A stretch of 64,000 nt of DNA from NCBI GenBank assembly GCA_021772975.1, contig JAJFKY010000016.1, positions 62,001-126,000 of the forward strand, given 5' to 3'. Positions 37,891 through 46,491 of this stretch are shown here, one piece after another. Made by a program: the position numbers and the translations under genes. The notes below the pieces were generated by a model. The model was not told the origin of the DNA and searched no databases. It saw only the letters and a list, made by a program, of their open reading frames with translations. Numbering within the stretch: position 1 is the stretch's first letter; each line of letters starts with the position of its first letter. The stretch comes from Gammaproteobacteria bacterium. Lineage in GTDB: Bacteria > Pseudomonadota > Gammaproteobacteria > Xanthomonadales > Wenzhouxiangellaceae.

Positions 37891-38655
37891 ATGCGGAATA
37901 TACTAGTTAACACAGCGATACTTCTGGTGCTCGGGGGCATCTGCCTGGCGAATACTGTGTCTGCGCAGGTACTGCAATCCACGATCGGTGCGCAGAACAA
38001 TATCAACTCTGCAGAAGCAGCCTCCCAGGATCGTATTGACAACGTGGCGGATGAAACCGAAAACATCCTCAATCAGTTTCGCCAAGTGGTCAGTGAGACC
38101 GAAAGCCTAAAAATCTACAACGCCCAATTGCAGCGGCTGGTGACCAATCAGCGCACTGAATTGACATCGATCAATACTCAGCTGTCTCAATTAGAGTCAA
38201 CTGATCGCGCGATTACGCCGCTGATGATTGACATGGTCGATACGCTTGAGCAGATTGTTGAGCGCGACGTGCCATTCCTGCTGGAGGAACGCCGCCGTCG
38301 GGTAGCTGATATGCGCATCCTGCTGGATGACCCCAATGTTACCGTGTCAGAAAAATTCCGCAGAATACTGGAAGTCTATCAAGGTGAAATAGATTATGGC
38401 CGCACCACGTTTGCCTACGACGGCAATCTGCCGGACAACACCAAAGTCACCTTCCTGCGACTGGGCCGGACATTGCTGTTATACCAATCACTGGATGGCG
38501 AAAAGACCGGCTGGTGGAATCCACAGAGCCGCCAGTTCGACACGCTGGGTTCAGAATACCGGCTGTCGGTTAAAGATGGCATCGCCATCGCGCAAAACCG
38601 ACGTGCCCCCGACCTCGTTAATCTGCCGGTTCCCGCACCGACTCCAGCACGCTAA
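37891..38655 (+). CDS. DUF3450 periplasmic coiled-coil protein of a TonB system
   Basis: This protein of about 254 aa has a signal peptide (cleavage after TVSAQ), a long coiled coil (about residues 45-130), and the DUF3450 core FLLEERRRRVADMR and GRTLLLYQSLDGEKTGWWNP. The start is ATG 37891, with AGGT seven bases upstream; the frame is open for 13 more codons. It opens an operon with the same order as the Vibrio TonB2 cluster (DUF3450, TtpC, ExbB, ExbD, TonB, TPR). No Fur box was recognised in the 218 bp upstream, which are AT-rich and hold no gene. Confidence 0.9.
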   Translation: MRNILVNTAILLVLGGICLANTVSAQVLQSTIGAQNNINSAEAASQDRIDNVADETENILNQFRQVVSETESLKIYNAQLQRLVTNQRTELTSINTQLSQLESTDRAITPLMIDMVDTLEQIVERDVPFLLEERRRRVADMRILLDDPNVTVSEKFRRILEVYQGEIDYGRTTFAYDGNLPDNTKVTFLRLGRTLLLYQSLDGEKTGWWNPQSRQFDTLGSEYRLSVKDGIAIAQNRRAPDLVNLPVPAPTPAR

Positions 38656-38670
38656 CTGTAGGACATAATC

Positions 38671-40020
38671 ATGAAAAAACTATTAATCATAATGGCATCA
38701 TTGATGGTTTCTGTCGGCCTGCAGGCGCAACAAAACCCATTGCAACAACTGGCTGAAGAAGTGCAGCGCGCGGCGCAGCAGCAAGGTCAGATCAATCGCG
38801 AGCGTGAAGCTCAATTTGTCCGGGAGCGCAACCGGCAGCGCGAGTTGCTGCAGCAGGCACGTAACGAGTTGGCGGAACAGCGCCGCATCAGCGATCAGCT
38901 GCAGACAGAGTTTGACGCCAATGAACAGCAGCTCAGTGAACTGGAAACAGTGCTGGATGAACGTCTGGGTAATCTTGGTGAACTGTTCGGTGTGGTTCGT
39001 CAGGTAGCCGGTGATCTGCAAAGCAAATTTGACGATTCACTGGTTTCCGCGCAACTGCCCGGACGTGGTGATTTCATGGCCGATCTGGCCCAGCGTCGGG
39101 AACTGCCGACCGGATCGGAGTTGAACCGATTTTTTTCTGAGATGGTGACCGAAATTGCCGAGCAGGGCAAAGTGGTTAGCTTTAATACCACGATCCGTGA
39201 CGCCGATGGTCAGGAAGAGCCCGGTCAGGAAGTCGTACGAATAGGCGTATTTAATGCAATATCCGACGGCCGTTTTCTGCAGTGGGATATTGGTCGGGGC
39301 GAATTGCAGTCGATTGCCCGGCAACCGGCGGGCCGTTACCAGGGCATGGCCAGGGATCTGCAAAACGCCGCGCCCGGCGAGGTGGAGACCATGGCGGTTG
39401 ATTTCACCCGTGGCGCCATCCTGTCTCAAGTGGTACAGGCACCCAATCTGATGGAACGCATCCGGCAGGGTAAACAGGTCGGTTATGTGATTATCGGCAT
39501 CGGTATTATCGGCCTGCTGTTTTCACTCTGGAAAGGCATCAGTCTGTTCCTGAAAGGCAATGCGATCAAACGCCAGCTCAAGCGTGATGAGCCGGACAAA
39601 GGCAATGCGCTGGGACGCGTGATGGCGGTCTATACCGAAAATCGTGATGCCGATATCGAAACTCTGGAATTGAAACTGGATGAAGCCATTTTGCGGGAAA
39701 CCGCACCGTTGGAGTCCGGACTCAGCTTCATCAAGGTACTGTACGTTATCGCGCCATTGCTGGGTCTGCTGGGTACCGTCGTGGGTATGATCGAAACCTT
39801 CCAGCAGATTACGCTGTTCGGTACCGGTGATCCGCGTATGATGGCCGGTGGTATTTCCGCTGCCTTGATTACTACTACCCAGGGTCTGATTGTGGCGATT
39901 CCGCTGACCATCCTGCACAGTCTGTTGCAAAGCCGTTCACGCTCATTGATCCAGATTCTGGAAGAGCAGGCGGCGGGTATTATTTCGCGGCTGGCCGAGA
40001 AATATCATGGTCGCGCTTAG
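38671..40020 (+). CDS. TtpC-like long ExbB/TolQ family protein
   Basis: This 449-aa protein has a signal peptide (1-20), a periplasmic coiled coil (about 25-100), a further periplasmic domain to about 265, one helix at 269-290 and a MotA/TolQ/ExbB domain with helices at about 352-373 and 393-418 (APLLGLLGTVVGMIETF). It corresponds to TtpC, the extra protein required by TonB2 systems in Vibrio. It lies 15 bp after the DUF3450 gene and overlaps exbB by 14 bp. Confidence 0.9.
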   Translation: MKKLLIIMASLMVSVGLQAQQNPLQQLAEEVQRAAQQQGQINREREAQFVRERNRQRELLQQARNELAEQRRISDQLQTEFDANEQQLSELETVLDERLGNLGELFGVVRQVAGDLQSKFDDSLVSAQLPGRGDFMADLAQRRELPTGSELNRFFSEMVTEIAEQGKVVSFNTTIRDADGQEEPGQEVVRIGVFNAISDGRFLQWDIGRGELQSIARQPAGRYQGMARDLQNAAPGEVETMAVDFTRGAILSQVVQAPNLMERIRQGKQVGYVIIGIGIIGLLFSLWKGISLFLKGNAIKRQLKRDEPDKGNALGRVMAVYTENRDADIETLELKLDEAILRETAPLESGLSFIKVLYVIAPLLGLLGTVVGMIETFQQITLFGTGDPRMMAGGISAALITTTQGLIVAIPLTILHSLLQSRSRSLIQILEEQAAGIISRLAEKYHGRA

Positions 40021-40531
40021 CGGTTTTTTCGACACAATCCGCGGGTTTATCGAACTCGGCGGCGATGTACTGTGGGCGATCATGCTGGTGCTGTTCATGA
40101 TGTGGTTCTGCATCCTGGAGCGCTACTGGTATATGTACCGGGTGCATCCCGCCCGTCGTCGCCAGATCGTAGAAGACTGGGAAAGTCGTGCTGACACGAC
40201 TTCCTGGTACGCCAAGCGGGTACGCGATGAGATGATTTCGATCGGCACCCAGGCACTGACACGTAATATGCAGACCATCAAGACCTTGATTGCGATCTGC
40301 CCGTTGCTGGGTCTGCTGGGTACCGTCACCGGAATGGTCGGTGTGTTTGACGTCATGGCATTTGCCGGCACCGGCAATGCCCGTGCCATGGCGGCGGGTG
40401 TGTCGAAGGCAACGGTGCCTACCTTTGCCGGGATGGTGGCTGCGCTGACTGGCCTGTTCTTCAGTACGCATCTGGAACACCATGCTGATGTGGAGTCCCA
40501 GCGCCTCGAAGACACGATGCACCACCATTAA
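40007..40531 (+). CDS. exbB: ExbB proton channel subunit
   Basis: This 174-aa MotA/TolQ/ExbB protein has three helices; the pore segment CPLLGLLGTVTGMVGVFDVM and the third helix region ATVPTFAGMVAALTGLFF are conserved. With ExbD it uses the proton gradient to energise TonB. This is the short ExbB2 form. The start at 40007 overlaps the end of the TtpC gene. Confidence 0.92.
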   Translation: MVALSGFFDTIRGFIELGGDVLWAIMLVLFMMWFCILERYWYMYRVHPARRRQIVEDWESRADTTSWYAKRVRDEMISIGTQALTRNMQTIKTLIAICPLLGLLGTVTGMVGVFDVMAFAGTGNARAMAAGVSKATVPTFAGMVAALTGLFFSTHLEHHADVESQRLEDTMHHH

Positions 40532-40550
40532 AGTCCAGGAGCAATAAGCG

Positions 40551-40958
40551 ATGGCCAGAAGACACGCCCAGAAAGACGAAGCTGAAATTAACATCACGCC
40601 GATGCTCGACATTGTATTTATCATGTTGATTTTCTTCATCGTGACCACCTCGTTTATCAAGGAAACCGGTGCGGATATCACCAAGCCCGAAGCGATTAGT
40701 TCGGAGCCAAAACCACGCGGAAACATCCTGGTTGGGTTGCGGTCGAATGGAGAGGCATGGATGAACGGTGGACCTATCGAATTACGTCAGGTGCGCACAT
40801 TTGTAGAGCGTGCGCTGGCTGAAAATCCGGAAGGTAAGGTCGTTTTAATAGCAGATAAGGGAGCACGAACTGGTGATTTAGTGCAAGTGATGGATCAGAT
40901 CAAGCTGGCTGGAGTAAGTGATATTTCCATCTCAGCCGATCCGCCATCCGGGAGTTAA
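40551..40958 (+). CDS. exbD: ExbD energy-transduction subunit
   Basis: This 135-aa protein has a single N-terminal helix in which Asp20 (INITPMLDIVFIMLIFF) is the equivalent of the proton-carrying Asp25 of E. coli ExbD, followed by a periplasmic ExbD/TolR domain. It is the third component of the TonB motor and lies 19 bp after exbB. Confidence 0.93.
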   Translation: MARRHAQKDEAEINITPMLDIVFIMLIFFIVTTSFIKETGADITKPEAISSEPKPRGNILVGLRSNGEAWMNGGPIELRQVRTFVERALAENPEGKVVLIADKGARTGDLVQVMDQIKLAGVSDISISADPPSGS

Positions 40959-40963
40959 AGATT

Positions 40964-41602
40964 ATGAATACAGGTTTTCGTTACATTGGCGCTGCGGTAC
41001 TGGCCGTGGTGGTCACCCTGACGGCATTTTTCCTGATGTACAAGTTGATCTCCAGCGATGGTGTACGCGGTGACAGTGGTGATAAGCCGCCCAGCATACG
41101 CTTCGCGGACGTTAATATTCCCGATACCATTACGCAAAAAGTGCGTAAGAAACCACCACCGCCGCCACCACCCAAAGAACCGCCACCACCGCCAAAGATG
41201 CAGATAAGCCAGCCTGAACAAGTGGTTCAGAACATACCCCAGTTGGATATTCCGTCTCTGGATGTTCCGTTTGGCACCACCGGTGGCCCGTTTCTGGGTG
41301 GCTTTGCCAAGGTTGACCGCACTGAGGAAGGTGACATTATTCCACTGGTTAGAATCCAGCCGCAATATCCGCGTGAAGCTGCCATTCGCCGTCTCGAGGG
41401 CTGGGTGAAAGTTGAGTTCACGATCACGGCTGCCGGCACGGTAAGCAGTCCGCGGGTGGTTGAATCTGAACCGTCGCGGGTGTTCGATCGTGAAGCAATC
41501 CGTGCGATTCTGAAGTGGAAATTCAAACCCAGAGTGGTTGATGGCGTAGCGGTTGATCGGCGTGCCACTCAGGTCATCGATTTCAAACTTGAGCAGGTGT
41601 AG
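40964..41602 (+). CDS. tonB: TonB protein, first of two
   Basis: This 212-aa protein has an N-terminal anchor helix, a proline-rich spacer (PPPPPPPKEPPPPPK near residue 65), and a C-terminal TonB domain starting VRIQPQYPREAAIRRLEGWV. The short length fits the TonB2 type. It energises outer-membrane receptors. It starts 5 bp after exbD. Confidence 0.93.
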   Translation: MNTGFRYIGAAVLAVVVTLTAFFLMYKLISSDGVRGDSGDKPPSIRFADVNIPDTITQKVRKKPPPPPPPKEPPPPPKMQISQPEQVVQNIPQLDIPSLDVPFGTTGGPFLGGFAKVDRTEEGDIIPLVRIQPQYPREAAIRRLEGWVKVEFTITAAGTVSSPRVVESEPSRVFDREAIRAILKWKFKPRVVDGVAVDRRATQVIDFKLEQV

Positions 41603-41680
41603 TAGATTGCAGCGGTAATTTTACGGAGGCTGAAGCGTTAATTATGGCAGGGCGGGGAGATACGCGATTGGAGAAACGTT

Positions 41681-42307
41681 ATGCTTAAGCTGTCCCGTTA
41701 TTTGACCATATCGGCGTTTGCCCTGGCCATCACCCTGGGTTGCTTTTACACCATGCAGCAGTTTATGGGAGAAGGCAGTTATACCCCGGTTCCGCCGAGT
41801 TTACCGATCTTCAAGTTTGTGGATGTCAGTATTCCCGAGCAGGAAATACCACCCAGACCCGTACTCCCGGAACAACAACCCAAGCCCCAATTGCCCAGGC
41901 CGGATACCAGCATTGCGATCAGTGTGCCGGATTTGAATCTTGATCTGCAGATTACCGACATACCAACTATGTCGGGCCCACCCACCATACTGATTGCAAC
42001 GACGGGTGAACAACCTGCCGTCACCGGGCAGACCAGTGAATTAGCCGTCACGGTACCGATTGCGCCACATTATCCGGTGGATGCGGCTATCGCCGGCATC
42101 GAAGGCTGGGTTGAAGTCAGATTTACCGTGACCGCGAGCGGCGGCGTAACGGATGTACGGGTGATGGACAGTCATCCGGCGGGAGTTTTTGATGACGCGG
42201 CCAAAGCTGCCGTGCGCAAATGGCAATTTCAACCACGCCGGATAAATGGTCTTCCAACCCAGGGTCAGGCAACCCAGATAATCGAATTTAATCTTGCCAG
42301 TGACTGA
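41681..42307 (+). CDS. TonB protein, second of two
   Basis: This 208-aa protein is a paralogue of the preceding TonB. It has the same anchor (YLTISAFALAITLGCFYTM), SIPEQEIPPRP aligned with NIPDTITQKVRKK, and the C-terminal domain IAPHYPVDAAIAGIEGWVEV to QIIEFNL. The spacer has no poly-proline run and only scattered PxP, and the middle differs strongly, so the copies have diverged in function or age. It lies 78 bp after the first copy. Confidence 0.88.
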   Translation: MLKLSRYLTISAFALAITLGCFYTMQQFMGEGSYTPVPPSLPIFKFVDVSIPEQEIPPRPVLPEQQPKPQLPRPDTSIAISVPDLNLDLQITDIPTMSGPPTILIATTGEQPAVTGQTSELAVTVPIAPHYPVDAAIAGIEGWVEVRFTVTASGGVTDVRVMDSHPAGVFDDAAKAAVRKWQFQPRRINGLPTQGQATQIIEFNLASD

Positions 42308-42354
42308 GCAGTTTAATGCTTGAGTTTACTGATACAACACAGGAGTTATCAGCT

Positions 42355-43611
42355 ATGAGACATCGCACGATCAGCCATTCAGGCATAATGGTTTTATCAC
42401 TGTTGGTGATGCTGGCGCCGGCCCTGGCGCAAAACCAATGTGGCGCCGAGCGTGACGTGAAAGCGTCGGCTTTAAGCGAAGCCACCTATAAGCAGTTGTC
42501 GGATATCTACGAAGATATCGGTGAGGAAAAATACGCTGACGCACAGCAGGGCCTGGAGCGCATGCTCGGCCGTTCCAAAGACGGCGGCTATGAGCAGGCG
42601 ATTATCCTGCAGGCGCTGGGGCATACCGCGGCCTCCAGAGAAGACTACGACAAGGCGTTGGAGTATTTTCAGCGCTCGGTTGATATTAATGCGTTACCCA
42701 ACCGCCAACACTATCAGATGATCTATTCGATCGCCCAGTTGCTGATCGCCAGAGAACGTTACCGTGAAGGCCTGGAAAAACTGGAGCAGTGGTTCTGTGT
42801 CACGCCACCCGCAGATATCACCGCCACTGCCTATGTGCTGAAAGCCAGTGCCAATGTTGAACTGGAAAATTATCAGGCGGCTCTGGGTGCTATTGATAAA
42901 GCGATTGAGCTGTCAGATGAGCCTAAAGAAAACTGGTATCAGATGCGACTGGGCATCAATTTTGAAATGGATGATTTGCCGGCTGCCGCCCGCACGCTGG
43001 AAATAATGATTAATCTATGGCCGGAAAATGAATCTTACTGGAAACAGTTGTCGTCGGTTTATCTGAATATCAAAGAGGAAAACAAGGCCTTGTCAGTCAT
43101 GGCTTTGGCGTATCGTCGTAATATGCTGGATACCGCTCAGGAAATTCAACAGTTATCCAGCCTTTATCAGTTCCGTGATGTGCCCTATGAGGCGGCTCAG
43201 GTGCTGGAGAAAGGTATTAATGACGGTATTGTTGAGTCCAATAAAAAATTCTGGGAACAGACCGCCAACGCCTGGTATCAGGCGCGTGAACTGGAAAAGG
43301 CTCTGAACGCTTATGAAAAAGCCGGTCAATATTCAGATGACGGCAGTATTGATCTGCGCCGGGCATTTATTCTGGTGGATCGTCAGGAGTGGGACTCAGC
43401 TATTGAAGCTTTGCAGCGCGCCATTGAAAAAGGTGGTTTGAGTGATAATGAAGTTGGTAACGCGCATTTGCTGATCGGTATGTCGCATATGAATCTGGAG
43501 CGTTTTAATGCCGCGGATGTTGCTTTTGACAACGCTTTGCGTTTTGATCGCAGCCGAGGTCCCGCGCGACAATGGAAGGAGCAGGTGCAGCAACGTCGCG
43601 AAGCAGGATAA
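42355..43611 (+). CDS. TPR protein of the TonB2-type operon
   Basis: This protein of about 418 aa has a signal peptide ending APALAQ and at least six to eight tetratricopeptide-like helix pairs (for example ILQALGHTAASREDYDKALEYF and WYQARELEKALNAYEKAG). The start is ATG 42355, preceded by AGGAG; the frame is open 13 codons further. The Vibrio TonB2 cluster ends with a similar TPR gene. Such periplasmic TPR proteins are thought to help assemble the TonB machine. The 46 bp after it lead to the lysine-rich gene. Confidence 0.88.
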   Translation: MRHRTISHSGIMVLSLLVMLAPALAQNQCGAERDVKASALSEATYKQLSDIYEDIGEEKYADAQQGLERMLGRSKDGGYEQAIILQALGHTAASREDYDKALEYFQRSVDINALPNRQHYQMIYSIAQLLIARERYREGLEKLEQWFCVTPPADITATAYVLKASANVELENYQAALGAIDKAIELSDEPKENWYQMRLGINFEMDDLPAAARTLEIMINLWPENESYWKQLSSVYLNIKEENKALSVMALAYRRNMLDTAQEIQQLSSLYQFRDVPYEAAQVLEKGINDGIVESNKKFWEQTANAWYQARELEKALNAYEKAGQYSDDGSIDLRRAFILVDRQEWDSAIEALQRAIEKGGLSDNEVGNAHLLIGMSHMNLERFNAADVAFDNALRFDRSRGPARQWKEQVQQRREAG

Positions 43612-43657
43612 ATTATAGTATTATCCAGGTCACTGTAGTGATGTTGAGACTGTTTTA

Positions 43658-44503
43658 ATGAACAATAACGAAGTTTTGATAACTGAAGAACAGGCAACTG
43701 GTGAAGCCGCTGCCGAGCAAACGTCCAGCGCGGCCGCTGTCACCGGTGCAGGTGAGCCCAGTCAATCGGCTAGCAAAAAAGTGACCAAGAAAAAAGCGGC
43801 TAAGAAAAAAGCCAGCAAGAAAAAAGTCGCTAAAAAGAAAGCAGCAAGCAAAAAGACTGGCAAGAAAGCCACCGATAAAAAAGTCAGCAAGAAAAAAGCC
43901 ACTAAGAAAAAGGCCAGTAAGAAAAAAGCGGCCAGCAAGAAAGTGAGCAAGAAGAAAGTCACCAAGAAAGTCGGCAAAAAAGGCCGGCCCAAGAAAGCTG
44001 GTAAGAAAGGTCGGCCCAAAAAAGCTGGTAAGAAAGGTCGGCCCAAGAAAGCCGGCAAAAAAGGTCGGCCTAAAAAAGCCGGCAGCAAGGCCGGCAAAAA
44101 AGTCGGTAAAAAAGGTCGGCCCAAGAAAGCCGGCAGCAAGGTCGCCAAAAAAGTCGGCAAGAAAGGCCGGCCCAAAAAAGCCGCCGGTAAAGTAGCCAAG
44201 AAAGTTGGTAAAAAAGGCCGGCCTAAAAAAGCTGGCAAAAAAGGTCGGCCCAAGAAAGCCGCTAAGAAAAGCAGCAATAAAAGGTCGTCCGGTGACTTAA
44301 GCAGTGTGCAGGAGCACAGTGCGGCGATTGCACAGCATTTGCAGGCCGCGGTAGACGAGATTGTGACGGTGATTGCGCATGAACTACGCAGCCGCACAGA
44401 GGATATCGTCAGCCGTGCTAATGAATTGCAGTCTGATGCTCAACAGAAGCTTTCGGATGTCGAGTCGGCAGCGCGACGGACATTGCGAGCGCTGCGCGGC
44501 TGA
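43658..44503 (+). CDS. Histone-H1-like lysine-rich protein with eight AT-hook (GRP) motifs
   Basis: This 281-aa protein has three parts. Residues 1-39 are acidic to neutral. Residues 40-210 are Lys/Ala repeats: first KKxTKKKA-type units (40-106), then KKGRPKKAG units. GRP cores are at residues 109, 118, 127, 136, 153, 170, 187 and 196, each between lysines, as in AT-hooks that bind the minor groove of AT-rich DNA. Residues 211-281 form a helical, mixed-charge tail. The basic part resembles AlgP of Pseudomonas and eukaryotic H1 tails. It probably binds DNA, or another polyanion, and may compact the chromosome or regulate genes. The coding DNA has 27-bp tandem units from about 43970. An intrinsic terminator lies 55 bp after the stop. 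Confidence 0.85.
   Translation: MNNNEVLITEEQATGEAAAEQTSSAAAVTGAGEPSQSASKKVTKKKAAKKKASKKKVAKKKAASKKTGKKATDKKVSKKKATKKKASKKKAASKKVSKKKVTKKVGKKGRPKKAGKKGRPKKAGKKGRPKKAGKKGRPKKAGSKAGKKVGKKGRPKKAGSKVAKKVGKKGRPKKAAGKVAKKVGKKGRPKKAGKKGRPKKAAKKSSNKRSSGDLSSVQEHSAAIAQHLQAAVDEIVTVIAHELRSRTEDIVSRANELQSDAQQKLSDVESAARRTLRALRG
43970..44270 (+). repeat. Tandem 27-bp units encoding KKGRPKKAG
   Basis: At least four adjacent units, and four more spaced by short GKV-type inserts, encode the nine-residue AT-hook repeat. Synonymous differences (GGC/GGT, AAA/AAG, CCC/CCT) show that they are not all recent copies. Number variation by slippage is likely among strains. Confidence 0.75.
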
Positions 44504-44554
44504 CGCCAGTGCGACCGGCTGATGGCATCCATGCCTGAGGCAGGTTCCGAAACC

Positions 44555-45463
44555 ATGACCGGTAGCGACTCGCTACCGGTTTTTTTATGTCATATTCAAG
44601 CCTTCCTGGATGCTTTGTGGTCCGAGCGTGGCCTGGCCGATAATACCCTGGAAAGTTACCGTCAGGATTTGACCGCGTTCGCGGAATTTCTGTCCTCACA
44701 GGATAAAGACATAACCGCTGTCGATCGCTCTGAATTACAGTTGTATCTGAACTTTCTGTATGTCAATGGAATGAGCACAGCCACCGTTGCCCGGCGAATT
44801 TCATGTCTGCGGCAGTTTTTTCGCTGGTCGGTGCAGAACGGCTCTTTGTCACAGGACCCTACCGCACTGTTGCTGTCGCCACGACACAGCCGGTCGTTGC
44901 CTAAAGCGCTTGGTGAAGAAGATATTGAGGCCTTGCTGGCGGTGGATACCGAGCAGCGGCTGGGATTGCGTGATAAGGCGATGCTGGAACTGTTATATGC
45001 GACAGGCCTGCGGGTCAGCGAGCTGGTGCAGATCAAACAGGCGGACGTGAGCATGCGTCAGGGCGTGGCCAGAGTACTAGGCAAGGGCAATAAAGAACGC
45101 CTGGTGCCGATCGGTGAGCGTGCCCTGGACGCATTGCAGGCTTATTTACAACAGCAACGCGGTCAGCTGGCCAATCATCCGGCCGAGCCGGCTTTATTTC
45201 TGACTGAACGGGGCAAGCCGATGACCCGTCAGGCGTTTTGGTATCTGATCAAGCGGCATGCTCGTCGAGCTGGAATTACGCAGCCATTATCGCCGCACAG
45301 TCTGAGGCACTGTTTTGCTACTCATCTGCTTGATCATGGCGCTGATCTGCGGGTAGTCCAGTTGTTGCTTGGTCACAGCGACTTATCCACCACCCAGATC
45401 TACACGCATATCGCTCGCGATCGTCTGCAGTCACTGCACGCTGCCCATCACCCCCGAGGTTAG
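44555..45463 (+). CDS. xerD: Site-specific tyrosine recombinase XerD
   Basis: This recombinase of about 302 aa resolves chromosome dimers at dif with XerC. It has a SAM-like core-binding domain and a catalytic domain with Arg in ATGLRVSEL, Lys in GKGNKERLVP, HSLRH, LLGHSD and Tyr in TTQIYTH. The ending HAAHHPRG matches E. coli XerD, and dsbC follows as in E. coli. The start is uncertain: ATG 44522 and 44531 are in frame, but 44555 gives an N-terminus nearest to known XerD. A terminator hairpin lies directly after that ATG. Confidence 0.92.
   Translation: MTGSDSLPVFLCHIQAFLDALWSERGLADNTLESYRQDLTAFAEFLSSQDKDITAVDRSELQLYLNFLYVNGMSTATVARRISCLRQFFRWSVQNGSLSQDPTALLLSPRHSRSLPKALGEEDIEALLAVDTEQRLGLRDKAMLELLYATGLRVSELVQIKQADVSMRQGVARVLGKGNKERLVPIGERALDALQAYLQQQRGQLANHPAEPALFLTERGKPMTRQAFWYLIKRHARRAGITQPLSPHSLRHCFATHLLDHGADLRVVQLLLGHSDLSTTQIYTHIARDRLQSLHAAHHPRG
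44558..44586 (+). terminator. Intrinsic terminator overlapping the start of xerD
   Basis: A 9-bp perfect stem, ACCGGTAGC (44558-44566) and GCTACCGGT (44572-44580), with a 5-base loop, is followed by a run of seven T (44580-44586). It should end the transcript of the AT-hook gene. It is also coding sequence for xerD codons 2 onward. Confidence 0.8.
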
Positions 45464-45554
45464 CCGCCAGCGGGAAGGCATATTCGGGCTATGCCTGGCG
45501 AACTTTTTTACGGTATGCTGTCCAATTGCGCACACAATTTCTATGGAGTGGATC

Positions 45555-46295
45555 ATGTCCGATCGAAAGTATAGTTCCTCGCTCCTGATAGTACTGTTGC
45601 TGATGATAATGGCATCGGTCAGTCAGGCTCAGGACTATCCGGAAGTCAGTCAGGCAATTCAAAAGCTGGTGCCTAATGCACAGCAGATTGCCATTGCCGA
45701 AACCCCTGTGCCCGGCATCCTGGAAGTTCAGGTTGACTCGGATATCATTTATTTAAGCCAGGATGGAAGTTATCTGCTTCAGGGCCGGTTGTTTGATATC
45801 GATAAGCGGCTGGATCTGACTGAAAATGCCCGGGCCAGTATTCGCCGTGGCCTGCTGCAGGAAGTATCTGATTCTGAACAGATTATCTTCGGGTCGGCCA
45901 ATCCGGTGCATGATGTGATTATTTTTACCGACATCGATTGTGGTTATTGCCGCAAACTGCATGAGCAGATTGATCAGTACAACGAACTGGGTATCGCCGT
46001 TCACTACATGATGTATCCACGTGCCGGAATCGGTTCACCTTCTTATGATAAAGCCGTCGCGGTATGGTGCTCAGCTGATCAAAAAACAGCTCTGACCAGT
46101 GCCAAGCAGGGTGACGATCCGGTCAAAAGAAATTGTGATAATCCGGTCGAAAGCCAGTATCAGCTTGGCCAGAAAATTGGCATGACCGGTACACCTGCGA
46201 TTGTGACCAAAGATGGCACCCTGATACCGGGTTATGTTCCGCCCGGTGCACTGCGCGAACGGTTAGACAACATGGCGGCCCTGACAGCCAACTAA
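45555..46295 (+). CDS. dsbC: Thiol:disulfide isomerase DsbC
   Basis: This 246-aa periplasmic protein has a signal peptide (ASVSQAQ), an N-terminal dimerisation domain and a thioredoxin domain with active site CGYC (TDIDCGYCRKLH) and cis-Pro in GTPAIV. DsbC corrects wrong disulfides. A second Cys pair (VWCSADQ and RNCDNPV) is also as in DsbC. ATG 45555 has GGAG six bases upstream and is preferred over ATG 45543. It follows xerD as in E. coli; recJ is not next. Confidence 0.93.
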   Translation: MSDRKYSSSLLIVLLLMIMASVSQAQDYPEVSQAIQKLVPNAQQIAIAETPVPGILEVQVDSDIIYLSQDGSYLLQGRLFDIDKRLDLTENARASIRRGLLQEVSDSEQIIFGSANPVHDVIIFTDIDCGYCRKLHEQIDQYNELGIAVHYMMYPRAGIGSPSYDKAVAVWCSADQKTALTSAKQGDDPVKRNCDNPVESQYQLGQKIGMTGTPAIVTKDGTLIPGYVPPGALRERLDNMAALTAN

Positions 46296-46321
46296 CGACT
46301 GGTATTACCTCTGCGTAACAC

Positions 46322-46338
46322 GCGCTGCAAGGCAGCGC
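46322..46338 (+). terminator. GC-rich hairpin after dsbC
   Basis: GCGCTGC and GCAGCGC pair around the loop AAG, 27 bp past the dsbC stop. There is no U-run, so it is only a possible terminator or mRNA 3' end. Confidence 0.35.
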
Positions 46339-46491
46339 TGTGATGCCGCCGGTGGGTCTGGTATGGATATGCCGCAAACGGCAATTCGCGCACCGTCCGA
46401 TCTGCTGGCGAGGTCATTGGATTCACTACAGCAGTAACAACATTCGCTGGTTATAATGGCCTGTTTAGCATAGACAGGACAACAAGCCGGC

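Noticed and set aside
43970-44270. Regularly spaced repeats that could suggest a CRISPR array
   Set aside because: They are in-frame 27-bp coding units without unique spacers.
43762-44397. A 211-aa antisense frame rich in Leu, Phe and Ala with repeated GRPFLPAFL
   Set aside because: It is the mirror of the Lys-rich repeats of the AT-hook gene; the codon pattern and neighbours support only the plus strand.
46370-46395. PurR operator before purL
   Set aside because: GCCGCAAACGGCAATTC shares only part of the PurR consensus and is not palindromic enough.
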